DNA of 64,000 nt from Hyperoodon ampullatus (GCA_949752795.1 OX457070.1:38775185-38839184), one strand, 5' to 3'. Numbered from the stretch's first letter, positions 22,941-34,719 are shown. Translations and numbers: made by a program. Notes: a model not told the origin generated them from the sequence alone.

Positions 22941-22987
22941 CTGTGTGTGTGTGTGTGTGTGTGTGTCTGTGTCTGTGTGTCTGTGTA
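22941..22987. repeat. (GT)n / (TCTGTG)n microsatellite
   Basis: A pure gt run followed by tctgtg units. A plus-strand frame running through it ends in a Val-Cys repeat and is an artefact. Confidence 0.95.
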
Positions 22988-23714
22988 GGTCCCAGTCCAT
23001 CCTCTGGGGTCTGAGCTATAGGATTCTACTTTGATAGACACAAATATCCTGAGGTCTCTTACTTTTAAGGACTCGGTGTAGCTTTAAATTCTGAAGAAAT
23101 TAAGCAAAATCAACAGACTCTTGAAACAGGCTGTCTACTACCATATTTCCTCAATTCTAGGAAATAGCTTTTTAGCATTTTAAGATAGCTGTGGTCAGCA
23201 TCCCTCTTATAGTCTACATGTAGAGCTTTTTTTCCCTAAAACACTGTTTTTAAATCAAAGATATACCTTCCAACCCATGGCAGCTAAGAGTTGAAGAAAT
23301 CATGTAATAATAAATATGCTAGGTGTATTTATTGGACGTATGTGATGTCCCTAAGGTAGCAGAAGACCTTTGATAAGTGTTTCATTTCAATTTCATATGA
23401 GCCCTATGGAGGAGCTGATTTTATTTCCATTTTACAGAGGGGATTCCAAGACCCATAGCTACTGAGTTGTACTGTAGGCCCTCTTTCCCCTATAGTCCAG
23501 GGGACCTGGTTGTCTCTGAATGTGTCACCTCATGGCAAGGTATAGCGCAATGGGGTGCTTTGTTCCCATACCCATTACCTTGCTGGGGTCCACTGCCCTG
23601 GACTCAGCCTCAGATCCCCTTAGCTCCTGTAAACTCGGGCTCTGTTGATCTGGATGAAGCTCTCAAAACTAAAAGGTTTGCATATCTTTCAAACTCCTGA
23701 GCATTTGTTTATAT
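22988..23714. other. Unassigned sequence with a MIR-like trace
   Basis: Phrase 'tgattttatttccattttacagaggggattccaag' at about 23415-23450 resembles the reverse MIR core. The rest is unassigned. Confidence 0.4.
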
Positions 23715-23915
23715 CTCTTGATTCATGTTGTTCATCTGAGGTTGCCCTGTCAATATACATTTATGACCACACCTCAAGTCCCTTTACTAGATGAAGACTT
23801 CTCAAGGGCAGAGATATCAGGGTCATTTCTGGGGCCCTTCATCAATCACAACATCCAAGCACTTAGTCTGTACATAGTGTGTGAACATTAAATATGTGTG
23901 GAATAAGTACATAGC
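23715..23915 (+). mobile_element. L2 3' end fragment, plus strand
   Basis: Phrase 'gatgaagacttctcaagggcagagatatcagg' followed by 'tctgtacatagtgtgtgaacattaaatatgtgtgg' follows the order of the L2 3' end, diverged. Confidence 0.55.
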
Positions 23916-24009
23916 ATAAAAAATTATATCAGACCAATACCATTTAAAGAGGGTGAAAGGAACTTTGAGGTCATCATCCTTGCTTCTCAACAGCACCTGA
24001 CTATGGCAC

Positions 24010-24190
24010 TTCCCTCTTGAGACCCATTCATTCATTTCTTCACCAATTTTTTTTATTGTACATGGTTCTATGTTCAAAGCAATGGGTGAGATGCCCTGGG
24101 GAGTATACAGAGAAATAGGAAATAGAAACTCTGCCTTTGAAGGGATCATAATCTAGTTGATAAGATCACACAGATGTAAATATTAGAGGA
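24010..24190 (-). mobile_element. L2 fragment, minus strand
   Basis: Plus strand reads 'cattcattcatttcttcacc', then 'gggagtatacagagaaatag' and 'gaagggatcataatctagttgataaga'. This is the reverse of the L2 3' region (tail, then the 'ggagctcacagtctagt'-like block). Confidence 0.6.
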
Positions 24191-24964
24191 TTTATATCAT
24201 ACACCTGTGGATGTGTGAGGCCTATATAAGAGGTTGAAATGGTTATTATTATTATTTAAATATCTATCATTCAATGCAGAGCATGTTAATTGATGTGGAA
24301 GTTGAAGGGAACAATGTCAACATGGATGATTGGGAAGGCATTTTTTTGGAGGGGGTTGTTATGCGTGTCAACATGAGGAACAGCAGAAGGGAACGGCAGA
24401 AGGAAGTGAGGGTCACGTGCAGCAAGCATTTCCATTAGCTGAAGTCGGAATGCTGGGGCAGGAGTGACCACAGATGAAATATTTGCTTGGGCGGGCCAAG
24501 GTGCTTAGGGAGCTGCGGAGAGTGCTTGAGGATGGAAGAGGCCTGGTTAGGTCTGTGGTCTTGGGAGATTAGCTTGGCTCTGAGTAGGGACTAACTACGG
24601 GATGACTCAAGCCCAGGAATAGGAAGTATCAGGAAAGAATGAAGAGCATCATTTAGAAGGGAGATATTTTGTTCAAATATGCTTCAAATATTTAAAAAGA
24701 TGGGAAAGGTTTCTCTTTAAAAACTGGAATTGTTAAAGCAGATTTTAAATGCCGAGTGGCTGATGTACCTGGGAATCTCCATTGTATGGTCGTTAGAAGT
24801 GCGGAGTGAGACTGGAGGTGTGTGGCGGGGGGACAGCTGAGGCAGCTACTGTAAAACCTAATTGGAAGGTAGAGCCAAGGGGGCAAGGCTGCCACTATGG
24901 GCAGCAGGTCTGTGGAAACATATTTCCTTAGAATTCTCTGAGAAAATTGAGGGGAACATGGCAG
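24191..24964. other. Unassigned sequence
   Basis: Possibly continues the decayed L2 on the minus strand (gaagagg and aggaagg purine-rich phrases), but I cannot align it with confidence. No gene. Confidence 0.4.
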
Positions 24965-25200
24965 AAAACTAATGTTTATTAAGTTCCTCTGTGCATCAGG
25001 CAGAATGGTGCTATGCTTTTTCTTTTTTACTTTAACTCCTTAAATCCCTACAACATCCCAGTGAGAAAGGGGTTATTATCCCCATTACACATGTGAGAAA
25101 AATGAGGCTCAGAGAATTTAAAAGACTGCCCAGAGTTACAGAATCAGATTTTGTGTTGGGTTTCAGCCCAAGAGTTGTTCAAGCCCTAAGCCATACTTCT
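24965..25200 (-). mobile_element. MIR, minus strand
   Basis: Reverse MIR landmarks in order: 'aatgtttattaagttcctctgtgcatcaggcagaatggtgctatgc', 'cctacaacatcccagtgag', 'ccccattacacatgtgagaaaaatgaggctcagagaatttaaaa' and 'agagttacagaatcag'. Confidence 0.8.
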
Positions 25201-25204
25201 CTCA

Positions 25205-26368
25205 CTGCACCTGGCGACATTCTGTTGACACGCCACTTTATTGCCTGTTGTTCAGATTAAAGTCTCAGAGATGGTGAATACCTACCACCTGCATTGCCCA
25301 CACATCTCCTGACCTGGGTTGTCTGGATCTTACCTCTCACTGTAATGGAAAGAAATGGGTATGTCAGAAAAACAAGTCTCCTCCTCAAAGAACAGAGCGG
25401 AGATGGCCCAAGCCTTCATTCTTTGCTTCCTTTTCCCCAGCCTTCAATCTGGGATCAGGAGGGTGAGATGTTCTTATCAGACACAGAGCTAGTAGGAACC
25501 TATAACAGGGAACACAGTGAGGAAGGCAAAAGAGAAACACTCCAAGAATAATTTGCCCCCTTCTTGTTTTACTTTCCCTCTACTCCTCCCATCCATTAAA
25601 GCCTCTACCCTTAATATGGGGACCAAAATTGTATGTCTCTAAGGACTCATTTTGTCATTGATCCGTTTCAGAACTCCTCTTTCTCCTCAAGGGTGGATTT
25701 TGGTGGTCAAGGTGGCAAAGCTGTGAGCTTCACCTAGAGGCTAGAACAGTGCTTCCCAGCATTTTCCACATCATGGCACAAATATTAAATGATAATATTT
25801 GTAGGGCACTTTGGAAAAGATGGATGAGCTGTTTATGGATGGAGCACTGGCCCAGGGCTCTGGCTCCTCCAGTCTTCCTGAGGCCTTACCTGTGACCCAT
25901 ATAAGGCATACCTGTGTGCCCACTGGCTAGATGCTCTGGGCTGGAGTGGGCCACTGCTCATCACCCTCAGCAGGGGATTCATAGATTTATCATCAGAGAT
26001 TAGTGCAGGCCCCTGTTATCTGTAGTTTCTTAGGGTCTCAGTATTTTTAAAAGTAAGAAAGGTCCAAAATAGGGTTCCAAAACTATGATGCGATGGAAAT
26101 GTGCTATTTATACAATAATCACAGAACTTATAAAATAATATTTACTCATAAAATATAACTGTATGACATTAGTTTAAAGCTATGTAGTGAGCACATTCTT
26201 TCAAGCCTGTCAGGGTATCTTGGTGAGGCCAGGTGTAATTTTATCTGGAGACTATGCTAAAAGTCTATATTAGATGCCCTTGTGACTTTGAGGTCCAGGT
26301 CAAATACACCCCGCCCAACTCATGCAAGTAAAGTCTGATGGGTAATAATGATTCTAAGTGATAGAACT
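25205..26368. other. Unassigned sequence
   Basis: No gene recognised. A stretch beginning cagtgcttcccagcattttc at about 25748 has the look of a hAT terminal repeat, but I found no matching right end. Confidence 0.4.
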
Positions 26369-26369
26369 A

Positions 26370-26590
26370 CATTAGACAATTTTCATTAGATGATTTTCAT
26401 ATGCCAAGTACTGTGGTTTTTTTTTTACATGGACTGTTTACTTGAATCTTCATAGCAACTCTAATTATCTCTCTTTTACAGATGAGTAGACTGAGGCTTA
26501 GAGGGAGAGGTTAAGTAACTGGCTCAAAGCCTTATGGCTATTGTGTGATGGCAGTTTGATGCTAATACCACTGGTACCAATAGACTAGGC
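26370..26590 (-). mobile_element. MIR, minus strand
   Basis: Plus strand has 'catagcaactctaattatctctcttttacagatgagtagactgaggcttagaggg' then 'ttaagtaactggctcaaagc', the reverse MIR core in order. Confidence 0.75.
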
Positions 26591-26784
26591 TGCCAGAATT
26601 CCTAGAGAATTCTCCTTAGATGCAGGAAGAAAAAGAAAAATGGAAAAGTGTTATTTGCTAACAACTGGCTTTAAAAGCTGATCCCTCAGAGGTACTGACA
26701 GCAGGGTAAGGGAAGTAAATATATTCTGTAGTACAGTTAGTGAATTTCTTTGTACTCATAAGTAGCCAATGGATTATTTAGGGT

Positions 26785-26970
26785 TACTAGATATAGCAAA
26801 TTTACCCAATGCCCAAATAATATTGAATTTCAGATAAACAAGGACTGACTTTTTTTTTGTACAAATATGTCCCAAATATTGCAGGGGGCATACTTATATA
26901 AAAAAATTATTCTTTGTTTATCTGAAATTCAAGTTTAACTGGGAGTCCTGTATTTTTTCTGGCAATCTAA
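26785..26970. mobile_element. Palindromic MITE, MER53-like
   Basis: Two near-complementary halves. Block gaatttcagataaacaa (26825-26841) is the exact reverse complement of 26914-26930. The inner 'caaatatgtcccaaatatt' faces its partner around the centre near 26880. The outer parts (ctagatatagcaaattta and ctggcaatctaa) also correspond. The family name is from memory and uncertain; the fold is directly visible. Confidence 0.75.
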
Positions 26971-27537
26971 CATTGTTGATACTGTCTGTTGGTAGGTGGA
27001 GATTTCCTTTAACATTTACGACTCCTTGATAGCACTAGACAAAATCAAGTATTATTGGAAATAGCAAAATAAATAAATATAACCACAGAATCACAGAGAA
27101 AAGAGAACAGCAGAGAATTGTGACAGCATTGCTACTCTTTGCTAGATAGTGCTTGTGGTCATACCAAGAATAGACTGAGTGTTTGGGTCTTGCTCACAAG
27201 ACAAATCAGAGAAGCCCACTGAGACCCTAAGCCCAGATATGGGAAGTCTTGGTTTTGTGAAGATTTGAGAAATAAAAAGAAGAAGAATGCCATTCATAGG
27301 CTTTCCCTGATGTGGATATTCTGAAGTAAAAAAGGGAGCATTAGATAGTTGTGAAGAGGGTGGATATTTATATTTCTAAGTAGAAGAGAACAGACACAGG
27401 CATACAGAGGACAGAATGACAAGCTCCTCAGAGCTGCTGTGGAGGGAAGAGGGCCACCTGGATTGGAAATATATCATGGTCAGAATATATCATGAAGAGC
27501 ACAAAAATAACATGTGTCGAATACCGAGTACTGGATT
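26971..27537. other. Unassigned sequence
   Basis: No gene or repeat recognised. Confidence 0.45.
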
Positions 27538-27995
27538 GTTCTGAGTTGAATAGTGTCCTCCCAAAATTTATGTCTTAGAACTTATGAATGTTACCTTTAT
27601 TGGAAATAGGATCTTTGCGGATGTAATCAAGTTAAGATAAGGTTATACAGAATTAGAGGGGGCCCGAAGTGCAATGTGACCAGTGTCCTTATAAGAAGAG
27701 GAAAATTTGGACACAGAGACACAGACACACAGGGAGAATGCCATGTGAAGATGGAGGCAGAGAGTGGAGTGATGTGTGTTCCGGCCAAGGGACACCAAGG
27801 TTTTCTGGTGACCACCTGAAACTACAAAGAGGCCAGGGAGGATCCTCCCCTGGAGTCTTCAGAAGGAGCATAGCCTGGCCCAGCCAACATCCTGATTTCA
27901 GATTTTTAGCCTCCAGAACTGTGAAAATAAATTTCTGTTGTTAATAGCCACCTAGATTGTGGTAATTTGTTATGGCAGCCCTAGGAGACTAATAG
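27538..27995 (+). mobile_element. MaLR LTR (MLT1-type), plus strand
   Basis: Nearly complete old LTR with typical MLT1 blocks in order. They are 'gttgaatagtgtcctcccaaaa', 'ttggaaataggatctttgcggatgtaatcaagttaagat', 'gtgtccttataagaagagg', 'gagaatgccatgtgaagatggaggcagaga', 'tagcctccagaactgtgaaaataaatttctgttg' and the terminal 'cagccctaggagactaata'. Solo LTR; no internal sequence. The polyadenylation-type aataaa lies near its 3' end. Confidence 0.9.
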
Positions 27996-28139
27996 AAGTA
28001 TATGCCACATTCTATGTTATTACTCCCTTCCATACAAATAAAAAGGTCAAATGTCATTGAGGAAAAGTGGAGAGGAAAGATAGTTCACCATACGTTTCCT
28101 ACTTTAATTAGCTTGTAAAACAGATGCAATCACAAAGGA

Positions 28140-28367
28140 TCGGGGTCTGCAAACTTCCTGTAAAGGGTCTGATAGTAAATATCTTAGGGTTTGCTGGCCA
28201 CAGGTTCTCTGTGGCAACTACTCAATGCTGCCATCGTAGAGTGAAAGCAGTGTAGACAGTACATAAGCAAATAGGCATGGCTAGGCTCCAGTAAAACTTT
28301 ATTTGCGAAACAGGCAGTGGGCTGGTGGTCTAGATTTGGCTCCTGGGCTATAGTTTGCCCAACCCTG
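28140..28367 (+). mobile_element. Nonautonomous hAT (Charlie-type) DNA transposon, copy 3
   Basis: Starts tcggggtctgcaaacttcctg and ends tagtttgcccaaccctg. Same family as the copies at 5527, 9123 and 30838. Candidate 8-base flanks are acaaagga (28132-28139) and acaaaagg (28368-28375). Confidence 0.88.
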
Positions 28368-28800
28368 ACAAAAGGCCTGGCTTTTGGAGACCCCCCTTGC
28401 CTTGTGGATATGTGGACATTTACAGCTGTCCAAGTGAAGTGAAACTCCACTAGTGTGTCCTTGACTTTTCACATACCTGGTGGGACTAAAAATCATGGAA
28501 CTAATGTTTTCTCAGGCAAAGTGACATCTCAGTGAGCATGTCTTTCAGTGTTAGGCTCTTATGCACAGGCTGCCATCTTTCAAGGTGCCATGGAAAACAT
28601 GACTTTTACCCCCACTTTTAAAACCAGGATTTGAGCCAACCAAGCATAGCAGACTCATTGTTTCATGGTCGAACCTCGTTTTAAATCCTGCATACTTGAT
28701 TTAAATCCTCCAGTTTGATCACTCACCTTGTTTGCAGGCTTGGTTCTGAGCAACTTTTGGACTCATTCCAAAAGTTAAATCCATTCTCAAAAGATAAAAG
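28368..28800. other. Unassigned sequence
   Basis: No gene or named repeat seen. Confidence 0.45.
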
Positions 28801-28814
28801 TTGTTACTACTGGG

Positions 28815-29029
28815 CTTCCCTGGTGGCGCAGTGGTTGAGAGTCCACCTGCCGATACAGGGGACATGGGTTCGTGCCCTGGTCTGGGAAGATCCCACATGC
28901 CGCGGAGCGGCTGGGCCCGTGAGCCATGGCCGCTGAGCCTGCGCGTCCAGAGCCTGTGCTCTGCTACAGGAGAGGCTGCAATAGTGAGAGGCCCGCGTAC
29001 CGCAAAAAAAAAAAAAAATAAAATAAAAA
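28815..29029 (+). mobile_element. Short-form CHR SINE, plus strand
   Basis: Head cttccctggtggcgcagtgg, B-box-like gggttcgtgccct and the end 'gcccgcgtaccgc', followed by a long A tail with taaaataaaa. The duplication ttgttactactggg occurs at 28801-28814 and 29030-29043, perfect over 14 bases; a preceding A-run is also shared. Confidence 0.95.
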
Positions 29030-29043
29030 TTGTTACTACTGGG

Positions 29044-30837
29044 GCTTTCCAGAGAATGTGCAAGAGGCTCTGACAAGTAGTCCCAATGAAGAGTTCCAAA
29101 GCCTTTTGTTCTGGCAGCACTAGTAGAGTAAGTGCTCAGCATCCCAGCGCAGCCCTGGGAAAGGATGGAGCCTCAGCTGCCCATGTAATGATGCTAGAGT
29201 TAGTAAAAGGTCATTTCCATCATTGTCTTAGGCTCGCTTCATTCACTGGCCCAAAGGTGGCATGCAGATATGCACATACTCAGGCAATATGGGCATTTAG
29301 ACACTCCAGAGACTCGGGGACAGCAGCCACATTTACCCATGCAACCACCACCTTTCCTTCCTAGCCAGGTATCCAGCACCTCTGAGAAGTGATTCCTCCT
29401 GTGGGAGCTTTTCCAAAAGCATCAGCAACTTCCAGGCCTCGATCTTGTCTCGGCAGAGGAGCAGCTATACATATCACAGTTTATCAGTACTTCTGAGATG
29501 AGCTGTTTCCCTTGCCCACTGCTGCAGACATGAGTCTCAGAGGAGCCCTTCTGGCTGAGATTACAGGATGTTTTCTTACCCTCTCCACTTTAGAGTGTTA
29601 GCTTCCTACTCACCACAGCATTCCTTCTTGTCAGAGGGATGCTGGGTGTGTGAGAGCATGTAGCACCCAAGACTCACTTGAGGCTGTCAGATGTGATTTC
29701 ACCTCATCTTTTGAGGCATTGGAGGTAGGAAAGCTGGATTTTATTTGAAAGTTGAGTCTTACCTGGTTGCAGGAAGTGGTCTTCAGACCATCTGTCCTCT
29801 TCCTTTAGTTTTTAAAATTTAAATACAAAGTAATGTGTTACTAATTATATTATAATATATATCATGTAAATTATATTATTTATTATTATATTATTATATA
29901 TTATTATAATTATATTAAATATTAATTCTGGTGATGATTTGACTTTCAAGACTCTCAAAGGGTCACCTCCTTTTTATAGGGAGGAGAAAAGCATCTCAGG
30001 TTTGCACAAATAAAATATTCCTCAGTAAAAAGCAATATAACCAGAGTGATATCTGCAGACAGCTTTGCTTTACCCAGCTTCTGAGCCAACCCCAGAGTGT
30101 CCACAGAAAGGTATCATGTTAATTAAATCATTTGTCAGTGTTTAGAATCATATTTATCTGCTAGAGAAGTAACAGCATTTATGAATCCTTTCCTATATAG
30201 CAACTTGGACTGTTTTTCTGCAGGCCAAATGCTAGTAATGTACACCTTAAACACTGTGGAGCATGTTGTTTGGTGAAATACACTTCCCTTTGTCCAAGAA
30301 TCAGCCTGACCAGGTAGAGAACAAGTATCAGTAATTTTTTCTTTTTAGAACAATTAGATTTATGGACTGTCACTGCTAAATACATGTGATTATTCCAAGA
30401 CTGAAAACAGAGGTAATGCTGGTAGTGTTGAAGCAGGGGACACGTACACACCTTCCTTTAGGTGGTGTTTCCTGGAGGACTAGAAAAAAGCAGTGTGTTG
30501 CCAGGGAGTGAGGTGGAAGGTCTGTTGGTTGGCATTTGAATGACAGAGCTACAAGGCAACTTTGAGGGTCTCAAGGTCCTCCAACCCCATGGCCCATGTG
30601 GAGTGTGAGGCCTTTCTGCTCCTGAGTGGGCTGACCTTGGGAAAGCAGGACTGATCTTTTCTGTCATATCAGCTTCCTCAGCAAAGCTTCCAGCCAGTTC
30701 CACCACCATCCATCCTTAGGTTACTCAGGTTTACTCAGCAAGGCATTTAGACAGTCACCCGACTGAATTACCAATCTCATAACCCACGGGTAGAAGGCTG
30801 GTTCATTTGATAAGGCCCACCTCCTAATGATCTATGG
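29044..30837. other. Unassigned sequence with an AT-rich island
   Basis: Mostly unassigned. 29815-29935 is an almost pure A/T block rich in tattat and ataata units. No recognisable gene; the minus-strand frames at 30179-30451 and 30458-30709 lack motifs. Confidence 0.5.
29815..29935. repeat. AT-rich low-complexity block
   Basis: Over 100 bases composed almost only of A and T with overlapping tta, tat and ata units, prone to cruciform formation. Confidence 0.85.
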
Positions 30838-31059
30838 GAGGGGGCAATGAACTTTTTCTGCAAATGTCCAGATAATAAATATTTTAGGCTTTGTGGGCCA
30901 CGCAGTCTCTGTCACAACTACTCAACTCTGTCATTGTGTTGTGTACATAGCCATGGAGAATACAAATGGATAGACAAGGCTGTGTTCCAATAAAACTTTG
31001 TTTACCAAAACAGAAAACAAGTAGGATTTGGCCTGCAGACCATAGTTTGCTAACCCCTG
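30838..31059 (+). mobile_element. Nonautonomous hAT (Charlie-type) DNA transposon, copy 4
   Basis: Starts gagggggcaatgaactttttctg and ends gtttgctaacccctg. Flanks atctatgg (30830-30837) and gtctatgg (31060-31067) match at 7 of 8, the hAT duplication length. Confidence 0.9.
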
Positions 31060-31109
31060 GTCTATGGAGGCAAAAGGATTCTATTCTTAGGCATTTACAA
31101 GTCTTATAT

Positions 31110-31300
31110 TTAGAGATTTAACTTGGAACAATACAAAGATTGTTAAATTAGGAATTAGGAGACATGAGCTCTTATCTCAGTCTGCCATGGCTTGTGGTAA
31201 CTTGTTTAACCTCTCATGCTTTAATTTCCTCATCATAAAACAAGGGGTTCAGATTAAATGATCTTTAAGGTTCCTTACAGTTGGAAAATTCAGATCTCCT
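31110..31300 (+). mobile_element. MIR, plus strand
   Basis: Phrases 'ggagacatgagctcttatctcag', 'gtggtaacttgtttaacctctcatgctttaatttcctcat' and 'aacaaggggttcagattaaatgatc' follow MIR order. Confidence 0.75.
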
Positions 31301-31689
31301 CTAATCATTGGTAGTTCTAAATTACAGGCTCTAAGGGATATCCTTTCCCACATCTTCATCATCGTGTAGGGTTCTTAACGGCAACCTGACATTTTGGAGA
31401 GGGGTCTGGGAGGGAGAGAATGATTCTTCAGCTAGTGCCTGTTTGCTGTTCCAGTGTTTTACTTCCTAAATCTGACCCTATTCGCCTTGGTCTGGAGCCT
31501 CATTTATTCTCTCAGCAAATACTGTATTCGAAACATTCTCTCTTGGCACCATTTTTCTTTGCCATCAACAGCAGAATCAGGAACTGCTGTGTCTCCTGCT
31601 TTTGTTCTATCGCCCCCAAGAATGAGCTCTTACTTTGTGCAGCTATTGTATTTTTCATTTGAGTGAATCCTCTCTCCAGTGGACTGGGA

Positions 31690-31850
31690 TGGAGTCTACA
31701 CTTCATGTTGTCCCCATTTTGCAGATGAAGAAACCGAGGTCCAGAGAGAAAAATGACTTTCCCAGGTTCACTCATCTAGGAAGTGGCAAATCCAGAAATC
31801 CAAGTCCAGAATTCCAGCTCTGTCTTTAGAGTCCACACTTTGTTTTACTC
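31690..31850 (-). mobile_element. MIR fragment, minus strand
   Basis: Plus strand 'ccccattttgcagatgaagaaaccgaggtccagagagaaaaatgactttcccaggttcactcatctag' is the reverse MIR core. Confidence 0.75.
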
Positions 31851-33567
31851 TGTGAGGTTTGTTCAAAGTAAAGTGAATCATTCTTTGAGGGAAGTTATCA
31901 CAAAGGTGCCAGAGGCTCTTTGCCATTTTGCCTCAGAGGGGCCTCTGCCTTAGAAAGAGCTCTTTCTTGCATGCCAGGACATGCAGGCTTTTACCTCCTT
32001 CAGGGAGAACTGGAAAACTTGAGCAACTGGAAAGGGTGTTCTATTTTTTTCTTCTTATTTATTTATTTTTAAAATACAAAACATCAGAATATGTAAAATG
32101 GCAGCTGCCAGAAATATTGTCCTTGTCTCCCTCCAAGTGCCAATAAAAACTTATGATTCTATCCTCTGCTGAAGTGGACTTTCCTGGGATTGGAGTAGTT
32201 ATGGTCCTAATCCATGAACTATTCATCACAGTGGCACTGGCAAATGTTTGCTGCACTAACTTCCCCCCAGTGAATCTCTTGCATTTCCACAGCTAATGGT
32301 TAAACAGGACTTGGACCAATATTTGCATCTTTCCAGCCTCTGGCAATCTGATTATTAGTGCAATAAATATACAGCATTTAATAACTCTTCACTTTTCCAC
32401 TTTGAAACCATTAGTTGTCTCCAGGTTGACTACGGAGAACTTCAAATTCAATTCATTAACATTTCCTTAAATAGTCCTCTTAACAGTGCAGGTCTGGCTT
32501 TCCCATTATGTACTGTCACTAATAATGGTTTTTACTTCTAATCTATTATTAATTAAAAAATAAAAAAGAGCCCTCCACTCTCTCCATTTCTGAATAAGGT
32601 TTAGATCCTCCCTGTGTGAACTGCAAAGAGGCCTTTAGAGAGTGGCTTGTAGTGTTTGATAATTGCTATCAAGGTAAATAATTTAGCTGGTCAGACAGAG
32701 TGCACTTCTCCCTGCCTCGAGTGGACGGCTCAAGTCTCGGCCGGTCGGGCAAACCAAACCCAAGGCAGAGAGAATCAGAGCTGCATGAAACTTGCATTAG
32801 GAGCCAACGGGAAAAGGCAGCCTTTCCTAAGGGATACCACAGTGACCCTTGAAGCTTGCTGTGACCTGGACACCACTATCCTTCTCACATCTGCAGTGAG
32901 ACAGGGACATCCAGAACCCCCGAGCCCCCACAGACAGAGGCATGTTTCCCCAGAGGCTTTCAGGAGTTTGCCATGAAGGACAAATGAACAGGCACAGATC
33001 CCCTGGACGCCCTAATCTTTTCTTTCCCTACTTCAAAGCCTTCTGCGTTGCCTCTGAGCCTGTAATTACCCTGGGGGTATTTTAGATTTGAAGCGACACC
33101 AGCAAAATTGCACTTCCTGATCATGGGAGTCCACAGTTGTGTTTAATCAGTTATGAAGCTGGTCACGAGATGGAGTTTTTCAGCCATAACCATTAAAGGG
33201 GAATCATGATCTAGCCCAACTCCTTGTGCTCAGGGTAAGGGACCCACAATCTGAAATTAAACACTAGCCACTTGATGTGGTTTAATTTAGTCTCTGCCTC
33301 CTTAATTAAAAGCATACCATTACCCACCCACATAACAAACTGACACTTTCATGCCAGACTGTAACTCAAAAAAAAAAAAAAAAATAACCTGCTAAAGTTA
33401 GGTGGAGCTAAAACACTGATTTTAAGACACCAACAGAGGCTCTAAAACACCACAATAGAATCTAGATTTATTTAAACTGGAAGCTTTAAACAAGCTTGGA
33501 GGCTATTTGAGAGTCAGTTCTCCGTGCGTCTCTCCCTGTACCCCTCACCTCCCTCCGCCTTGTCTCT
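31851..33567. other. Unassigned, repeat-poor sequence
   Basis: No gene. A pure A-run at 33368-33384 is not preceded by any SINE body I recognise. The 33050-33360 portion contains TAATTA-type motifs and no repeat, and is a candidate conserved noncoding element. Confidence 0.5.
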
Positions 33568-33841
33568 AGCTGTCTGTCTGTTTGTCTTTCTGTCTGTCTG
33601 GCCTGTCTGGAGCTCTCTCCCTCTCTCTCTCTCTCTGTCTCTATCTCTCTCTGCCTCTTTGTCTCTGCCTATCTCTTTGTCTCTGTCTCTGCCTCTCTCT
33701 TTCTCTGTTTCTCTGTGTCTGTCTCTCCCCCTCCCTCTCTCTGCCTCTCTCTCTCTCTCTGTGTCTGTCTCTCTCCCTCCCTCTCTCTGTCTGTGTCTCT
33801 GTCTGTCTGTGTCTCTCTGTGTCTCTGTCTCCCTCTCTCTT
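33568..33841. repeat. (TC)n/(TCTG)n pyrimidine microsatellite, about 270 bases
   Basis: Long tract of tctc, tctg, tgtctc and ccctct units. Open frames over it on both strands (Ser/Leu/Cys-rich plus, Arg/Glu/Asp/Gln-rich minus) are products of the repeat, since no stop codon occurs in these units. Confidence 0.97.
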
Positions 33842-34404
33842 GCACAGTCCCATGAACACATGGATCCCAATCAGAAACACACCTTTGATTATTTGACATC
33901 CGCAGTCCAGAAAGGGAAGAAACTGTTCCTTTCTTGGATATTCATTTTGGAGACTGTGTGTCTGTGTGGTCAGGCCTGGGGAGTTCCAGGGGAAAGAAAT
34001 TCAGACCAACCCTCAAGGCCTCACATCCTCCCATAATCCCAGCCCTACAGCCACAAGCCTGGAGAGTCCTGGCCTGGAGAAGCTGGCCTTGGTGGGCTCG
34101 GGACCACACAAGCTGCAGCGTGTGTCTGTGACAAAGCCTTGCTCGCCGGTTCTTCTCAGAGCCTTCCACATGCTTTCAGAGACATAAGCTATCGGCAAGG
34201 GAGCCAAATCCAGACACTCAGACAGGCGGAGCCAGGCTGCTCCCTGCTTAGATCTCTTGCCACACTCTCCATTGTGGTGCTTGAACCCCAAAGCTTGGGG
34301 CAGCCGGACCACCTGCCTTGGCCAGCATCCTTGTCTCTCTTTCTTCTTGCCGTTGGCCTGCCCTACCTACCTCATTCCTCCGTGGCATATTGTTTCTCTA
34401 CTTT
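33842..34404. other. Unassigned sequence
   Basis: Somewhat GC-richer than its surroundings. Overlapping frames of 65-99 codons on both strands without recognisable motif. Confidence 0.45.
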
Positions 34405-34640
34405 GAGAGGTCACATAGCGTAGTGGTTCAGAACATGAATAGTCACGCTATTGTGTTCAAATTCTTGCTCTGTACCTCTCTAGCTAAGCGATAGCATCTC
34501 AGTTTCCGTATCTGAAAAATGAGGGTGGTAAGAGTGACTTAAGATGTTTTTCTGAGGATCCAAGGAGTTAATTCAGGTTAAGTACTTAGAATAGCATATA
34601 GCAAACCTGATATGTTTGTTATTAACTTTTGAAATTTGAT
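34405..34640 (+). mobile_element. MIR, plus strand
   Basis: Nearly full-length: 'agcgtagtggttcagaacatgaat', 'ttcaaattcttgctctgtacctctctagc', 'atctcagtttccgtatctgaaaaatgagg', 'ttctgaggatccaaggagttaattcagg' and 'aagtacttagaatagcatatagc'. Confidence 0.85.
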
Positions 34641-34719
34641 GCCACTTCCCATTTCCCTATCTTTGAATGAATCATGACAGGCCAGAATATAAAATTTAGT
34701 AGTTCAGAGCTGAAAGATC

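Noticed and set aside
33524..34036. Open frames of up to 170 codons on both strands
   Set aside because: They are generated by the TC/TG microsatellite, which lacks stop codons; composition is pure low complexity.
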